A stretch of 64,000 nt of DNA, taken from Candidatus Obscuribacter sp. GTDB taxonomy: Bacteria; Cyanobacteriota; Vampirovibrionia; Obscuribacterales; Obscuribacteraceae. A program made the translations under genes and the position numbers. This document shows, piece by piece, positions 59,847 through 64,000 of the stretch; within the stretch, counting starts at the first letter, position 1, and every line of letters starts with the position of its first letter. A model generated the notes under the pieces. It was not told where the DNA came from. It searched no databases and was given only the letters and a program-made list of their open reading frames with translations. The stretch lies in NCBI GenBank assembly GCA_021772095.1, contig JADYXR010000139.1:178814-242813 (forward strand), given 5' to 3'.

Positions 59847-62800
59847 CTACGCGAGAAGGTATTTCACTTTGTAGTTGCTCCAGTTTGCCAGTAGATCGTT
59901 TTGCGCCAGTTCCATTGCTGCTGCTGCAGGAAGGTCGATCTTTACTGTTTTCTTCGCGTTTGTTTGGCGAACGAACGTGTGGCGGATTGAGTACGAACCG
60001 TAAATCTCGTATTCAAGGATTGGGAACCATTCGCTGTTTTCGTCATTGCGAATCTGCAGGTGAATGATCAGTCTTCCTTCGGCTGCATCCCAAGCCAGTG
60101 CGGATTTTGTCAGTCTGCAGGTGGGTTCGAAGTCTTTGCAGGCGGCCCACTCTTGTGTCGGCTCGACATACTTGGCGACTTCTTTGGTGCGCTCCTGAGC
60201 TTCCCTGGTTTCGACCGGGGCCACCGCTTCGTTGGTCGGAGGACCGACTCTGACTGTCGGTATTGGCTCAGAATCGAGGTCTTCGGTTTTCGGTCCTTGC
60301 CGTCTTACGGTGCTCGGACCATCATTGATTGCTTCTAGCATTTGAGTTCCCGCGTCTTTGACTGACGTTTGCGTTGTGGTCTCAACCGGTTTGTCGGTTG
60401 TGAACTCGTGTCCGCAAGGGCAGAGTGACGCTGATTGAACTGTCATTCTTCCGCATTTCGGGCAGTTTTTTGCAACCCGCTGCTCTCTGGTCATTGACTG
60501 TCCAGCCATCGACCCAATGCGCTGTCTGTAATCTGCGATCTCGGTGACGGTTGGAATCTTGATCTTTCCGCCTCGGACAAGACCGGCTTTGGGCTGACCT
60601 TTGGCGTCAACTTCGATGGTCATTTCATTGATCTCGGCGAGCAAACGCCAGAGGTTAACATCGCCGATTGAAGGATGTTTAGTCGCTACGGAACGAAGAG
60701 TATCGCCCAAACGGACTTGATATGTCAGATGCTCGCCATCGGCACGCGCACCGCGGGTGGTGCTGCCAGTGATCGGTCCGAGTGCTTTTTCGATATTATC
60801 TTTGCGACGTTTGGCCTCGGCCATCGCCTCTTCCATCAGTTTGCGTTCGACCGGACTCATCTCTTGAGCTGGTTGATCGCCGACAATGCCGGAACCTTGA
60901 CCCGGAGCCCAACCGGCTCCAAACTTGGCCGCCAGTTCGTCTTCGGCAGTTGCGAATTTCTGACCGGTAGTGGGGGTTGATACAGACGAGACCAGTTTCT
61001 GGCGGAACTCTTTTGTTTCCTTAGGCGACGGCAGCCAGATCACTAGGCCGGCGTGCAGGAGAGGAACCGTTTCGCCATTGACGATCTTGGTGGAAATTAC
61101 TTCTTTGTTGATTTGATAGATCAAAGGCGCTACGCGGCTGTCGCGCAGTTGCTTGAGAGCGATCGATTGAATGGTATCGCCATCTTTGCATATATATTTG
61201 ACTCGAGTTTCGTCTTCCTTCTTTTGTTTCTCGTCCTTGGCTTGTTTGTCGCGGATCTCTTGCTCCCGTTTTTTCTTGGCGTGCAAAATAAGCAGCATGG
61301 CTTTTTGTTTGGCCTTGTCGTTGTCGATTTCGGAATCTTTTTTCTGTTTTTTCTTGTCCTTTTCGTCCATCTCTTCTTCGTCGTCCCATTTGCCTTGAGA
61401 CTTCTTCTCCTCGGAAACCTTGTCACCGATGGCTCTGCCTGTGTTAGGGTCGAGCAACTTTCCTGTCGACGGATCATAAGGTAGACCGGTGGTCGCATCG
61501 ATTGGAAGTTTTGATATGTACTCCTGTGATTTAATCACGGAGCTGGAATCGTAACCATCGACTACGATCTGGCGTGCGGCTTCGATTTGGACGTTACTTC
61601 TGACCATATCGCCTCGGACGGCGAAGTCACCACGACCGTCACCAAAACTGGTGGCAATGATTTGAGACAAGCTTACCGGTGCTGCCAAACTGCCATCGCC
61701 TCGTGCAGAGAAGTCGAAACGTCCCATTCCAAAGTCGAACTGCATGGCAGTTCTGGAGCTGTTTTCAATCATGTTTCGGACATTCAGTTCTTGAATAGGA
61801 TTGAGTTTCGCAGAGAACTCGCCTTGCATGCGTCCCTGACCCACTCCCAGATCAAGATTTCTGACGACCAGATCAGAAAGTTTGCCTGGTTGATTTGGAG
61901 TGCTCATATCATTGAGGTTGCGGCCGAGGTTGGCGAGCGTGTTGGTGCCATCAGCTCGTGCCGAATTCTGCAGGTTGAGCATCGCTTCTCTTGGCGTCAA
62001 TTGCTTGCCCGCCACCAGTCCGCCGTCGAGTGAGCCCTTCATTAATTGAGTCAATCTGTTTGCGTCGAGCTGACCGATCGTCAGCTTTCCGGCGTCGAGA
62101 TTGGTGTTGTTGTTGTTGGTCAAGAATTTTTCGAGAGCCGAAACCTTTTGAGGATCGAGTCCTTTCAACACGTCGGAAACTTTCATGTTGGCTGTGGTGC
62201 CGTCCAATTTAAGTTGGCTGAGGCGTGTTGTCACATCGTTCATGAATTTACGATTTGCCGGATCGGCCGTGTCGAGACCCGGAATTTTGAGATCCTGACG
62301 GCCGGACAGTTTGGCAAGATCACCAGCACCTGGTTTAACGGCATCGCCCGGTAACTTGGCTTTGCCTTCGATGCCATCGCCAGTGATACCGCGACCCACG
62401 CCAGTGGCTAGTTTTCCTTCAATTGCGGTGAGATTGCCGCGATCTCTCGACATTTTTGCGATCATGTCGAGTTGCTGCTTGCCGTCCAGGTTCATCAGGT
62501 TGTTGCGGTTTTGTGAAGAGAGCCTCTCGAAGTTCTCTCTAAATGCTTGCGATTTTGGATCGTTGCCCTTAAATTGATCTGCTAAAAACTTTTGTTGACG
62601 CGGATCCAGAGGAGTCGTTGCATCGGCGGCTTGACGGCGGCGCTCGGCACGTGTGAGCTGATCGCCATCAGGAGAGCGGCCTGGTCGATCGCGTCCTGCT
62701 ACTACCGGCGGTGCATCACCGGGCAGTGCGGGTCTTCCACGGGACGGTATCTCTGCGCCGGGCTCAGTTCGGGCTGGTCTGTCTCGACCAGGCTTGCTGA

Positions 62801-64000
62801 CCGTTGGGTCAACAGGAGGATCTCCTGCCGGGCGAACAACTGGTTTATCTCGCCCTGGTCTAGGCGCGTCGGCGCTGCTGTCACCTGGTGTGCCCCGTTT
62901 TACAATCGGTGGCGGTGGTGCGCTATCGCTCGGTTTGACGGATCCTTCCACCTTGGGCGGTCTGGTGCCGCCGGCATCGCCGGGGGACGGTTTTACCGGT
63001 TTGAACGGCTCGGCAACGGGGGCTGCATCGGATCTGGGCCGACCTTTATCGGTTGGTGGTGCTGGTGGCTCCCCTGCCCTTTTGACGTCCAGGGTCGCTT
63101 GCCGCTCTGCTCGCTTAGCCGCTGCATTGTCCGCGATCACTTGAGCTCTAACTTGTTGTGCGCTCGGTGCTCCATCTGCGCCTGGTGCGGATACGGGAGC
63201 TACTTCAGCTTTTCGGACTGCACGTTTTTCTTCACCTTGAACTTGCTTTGCCTCCAAAGTAGCTGCGCGGTCGACACGTGCGGCACTTCGATCGGCAACA
63301 ACCTGAGCGCGTTTTTGCTCAGGAGTGAGATTTGCGTTGGCGCTGGTTTCTGCTACCCGTCGTTGCGCTTCTGCTCTTGATGCGTCTGCTCTGGGATTCG
63401 GATTCTCAGGTTTTACAGCCGGTTTGATCGCTCCGTCTGATGTTGGATTCTGACCGCCTTCAGCCGTAGCCTTCGCTCTGCTGATCGCGGCGGCTCTTGC
63501 GTCTGTCGGATTGGCTGGCGGATTAGCCGGTCGTTCGCCACCGGATGCAGTGGCATCACGACGTGCTATCGCTGCTGCCCTGGCGTCTGTCGGATTGGCG
63601 GGCGGACTTCCTGGCGGGGTAGCCGGTCGGTCGCCACCAGATGCAGTGGCATCACGACGCGCTATTGCTGCTGCCCTGGCGTCTGTCGGATTGGCAGGCG
63701 GATTGCCTGGAGGAGTAGCCGGTCGATCGCCACCGGATGCAGTGGCATCACGACGTGCGATTGCGGCTGCTCTTGCGTCTGTCGGATTGGCTGGCGGATT
63801 GCCTGGAGGAGTAGCCGGTCGTTCGCCACCGGATGCGGTGGCATCACGACGTGCTATTGCTGCTGTCCTGGCGTCTGTCGGATTGGCTGGCGGATTTCCT
63901 GGAGGAGTAGCCGGTCGTTCGCCACCGGATGCGGTGGCATCACGACGTGCTATTGCTGCTGTCCTGGCGTCTGTCGGATTGGCCGGCGGATTGCCTGGCG
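59847..64000 (-). CDS. Second giant LysM/zinc-ribbon protein (5' end outside window)
   Basis: The frame is open from the right edge to the stop at 59847: 1383 residues are visible and the start lies beyond position 64000. From the visible N-terminal side: 32-residue repeats (ASGGERPATPPGNPPANPTD type), an Ala/Arg-rich helical part, a Pro/Asp/Arg-rich part, a helical part with NLDGKQQLDM- and KVSALEKFL-like repeats, a GLPYDPSTGKLLDPNTG segment, a charged helical stretch (KDKKKQKKDSEIDNDKAKQK), LysM domains near 61205-61010 (YICKDGDTIQSIALKQL) and 60735-60520 (YQVRLGDTLRSVATKHP), a zinc ribbon CPKC...CPCG, and the C-terminal domain also found in the 5852-residue protein. It lies upstream of and parallel to that gene, so the two are a diverged pair. 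Confidence 0.85.
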   Translation of the reverse strand, partial: PGNPPANPTDARTAAIARRDATASGGERPATPPGNPPANPTDARTAAIARRDATASGGERPATPPGNPPANPTDARAAAIARRDATASGGDRPATPPGNPPANPTDARAAAIARRDATASGGDRPATPPGSPPANPTDARAAAIARRDATASGGERPANPPANPTDARAAAISRAKATAEGGQNPTSDGAIKPAVKPENPNPRADASRAEAQRRVAETSANANLTPEQKRAQVVADRSAARVDRAATLEAKQVQGEEKRAVRKAEVAPVSAPGADGAPSAQQVRAQVIADNAAAKRAERQATLDVKRAGEPPAPPTDKGRPRSDAAPVAEPFKPVKPSPGDAGGTRPPKVEGSVKPSDSAPPPPIVKRGTPGDSSADAPRPGRDKPVVRPAGDPPVDPTVSKPGRDRPARTEPGAEIPSRGRPALPGDAPPVVAGRDRPGRSPDGDQLTRAERRRQAADATTPLDPRQQKFLADQFKGNDPKSQAFRENFERLSSQNRNNLMNLDGKQQLDMIAKMSRDRGNLTAIEGKLATGVGRGITGDGIEGKAKLPGDAVKPGAGDLAKLSGRQDLKIPGLDTADPANRKFMNDVTTRLSQLKLDGTTANMKVSDVLKGLDPQKVSALEKFLTNNNNTNLDAGKLTIGQLDANRLTQLMKGSLDGGLVAGKQLTPREAMLNLQNSARADGTNTLANLGRNLNDMSTPNQPGKLSDLVVRNLDLGVGQGRMQGEFSAKLNPIQELNVRNMIENSSRTAMQFDFGMGRFDFSARGDGSLAAPVSLSQIIATSFGDGRGDFAVRGDMVRSNVQIEAARQIVVDGYDSSSVIKSQEYISKLPIDATTGLPYDPSTGKLLDPNTGRAIGDKVSEEKKSQGKWDDEEEMDEKDKKKQKKDSEIDNDKAKQKAMLLILHAKKKREQEIRDKQAKDEKQKKEDETRVKYICKDGDTIQSIALKQLRDSRVAPLIYQINKEVISTKIVNGETVPLLHAGLVIWLPSPKETKEFRQKLVSSVSTPTTGQKFATAEDELAAKFGAGWAPGQGSGIVGDQPAQEMSPVERKLMEEAMAEAKRRKDNIEKALGPITGSTTRGARADGEHLTYQVRLGDTLRSVATKHPSIGDVNLWRLLAEINEMTIEVDAKGQPKAGLVRGGKIKIPTVTEIADYRQRIGSMAGQSMTREQRVAKNCPKCGRMTVQSASLCPCGHEFTTDKPVETTTQTSVKDAGTQMLEAINDGPSTVRRQGPKTEDLDSEPIPTVRVGPPTNEAVAPVETREAQERTKEVAKYVEPTQEWAACKDFEPTCRLTKSALAWDAAEGRLIIHLQIRNDENSEWFPILEYEIYGSYSIRHTFVRQTNAKKTVKIDLPAAAAMELAQNDLLANWSNYKVKYLLA
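63490..64000 (-). repeat. 96-bp tandem repeats at the right edge
   Basis: Five copies with an exact 96-bp period (anchors at 63541, 63637, 63733, 63829 and 63925) encode a 32-residue unit, ARRDATASGGERPATPPG followed by NPPANPTDARAAAI. The array continues beyond the window. Differences between units are few and mostly silent or conservative, indicating recent expansion. Confidence 0.95.

Noticed and set aside
63490..64000. 96-bp repeats as a CRISPR array
   Set aside because: The whole unit repeats without unique spacers, the period is too long for a repeat-spacer unit with identical spacers, and the reading frame is kept.

Overview
The window is bacterial chromosome of moderate GC content. 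It carries a long universal ribosomal-protein cluster and then an accessory region of very large, repeat-rich proteins. The lineage cannot be fixed from sequence alone. The combination of an S10-spc-alpha cluster with lysine-rich protein tails, giant LysM/zinc-ribbon proteins and zinc-ribbon membrane ATPases made me think of the non-photosynthetic sister group of Cyanobacteria (Melainabacteria/Obscuribacterales), but this is a tentative impression.

Region 1 (1-16171, all minus strand, transcribed right to left) is the S10-spc-alpha cluster: rpsJ, rplC, rplD, rplW, rplB, rpsS, rplV, rpsC, rplP, rpmC, rpsQ, rplN, rplX, rplE, rpsN, rpsH, rplF, rplR, rpsE, rpmD, rplO, secY, adk, map, infA, rpmJ, rpsM, rpsK and the 5' part of rpsD, which runs off the left edge. 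Gene order is canonical. Many products carry extra disordered tails (S10, L24 and S5 at the N-terminus; L4, L15 and L30 at the C-terminus). Several genes start with GTG or TTG (rpsD, infA, secY, rpsN, rpsC, rpsS).

Region 2 (16172-24449) holds a class C beta-lactamase-like serine hydrolase, a secreted Pro/Ala-rich protein, an orphan PAS histidine kinase, and a tRNA-Thr(UGU), tRNA-Tyr(GUA), tRNA-Thr(GGU), tuf operon with a good sigma70-type promoter and a tuf terminator. rlmB follows, with an unusual Arg/Asn/Asp/Gln repeat extension, then a small membrane protein and a small helix-turn-helix protein.

Region 3 (24836-26704) has selA (selenocysteine synthase) and a small one-TM protein.

Region 4 (26955-64000) is the unusual part. 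A 1092-residue Pro/Gln-rich coiled-coil protein is divergent from a five-gene plus-strand operon: a zinc-ribbon membrane P-loop ATPase of TraD/VirD4 type, a zinc-ribbon one-TM paralogue lacking the ATPase, a 57-residue basic peptide gene, a HerA-type ATPase with two CX2CX3C clusters, and a 198-residue unknown. Facing it on the minus strand are a 5852-residue protein and the 3' part of a second giant. Both giants end in two LysM domains, a zinc ribbon and the same novel C-terminal domain. Shared zinc ribbons, a shared extracytoplasmic domain and shared DFF motifs tie the plus-strand proteins together. The working inference is an ATPase-driven membrane apparatus with giant LysM partner or substrate proteins. 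This is not a system I recognise.
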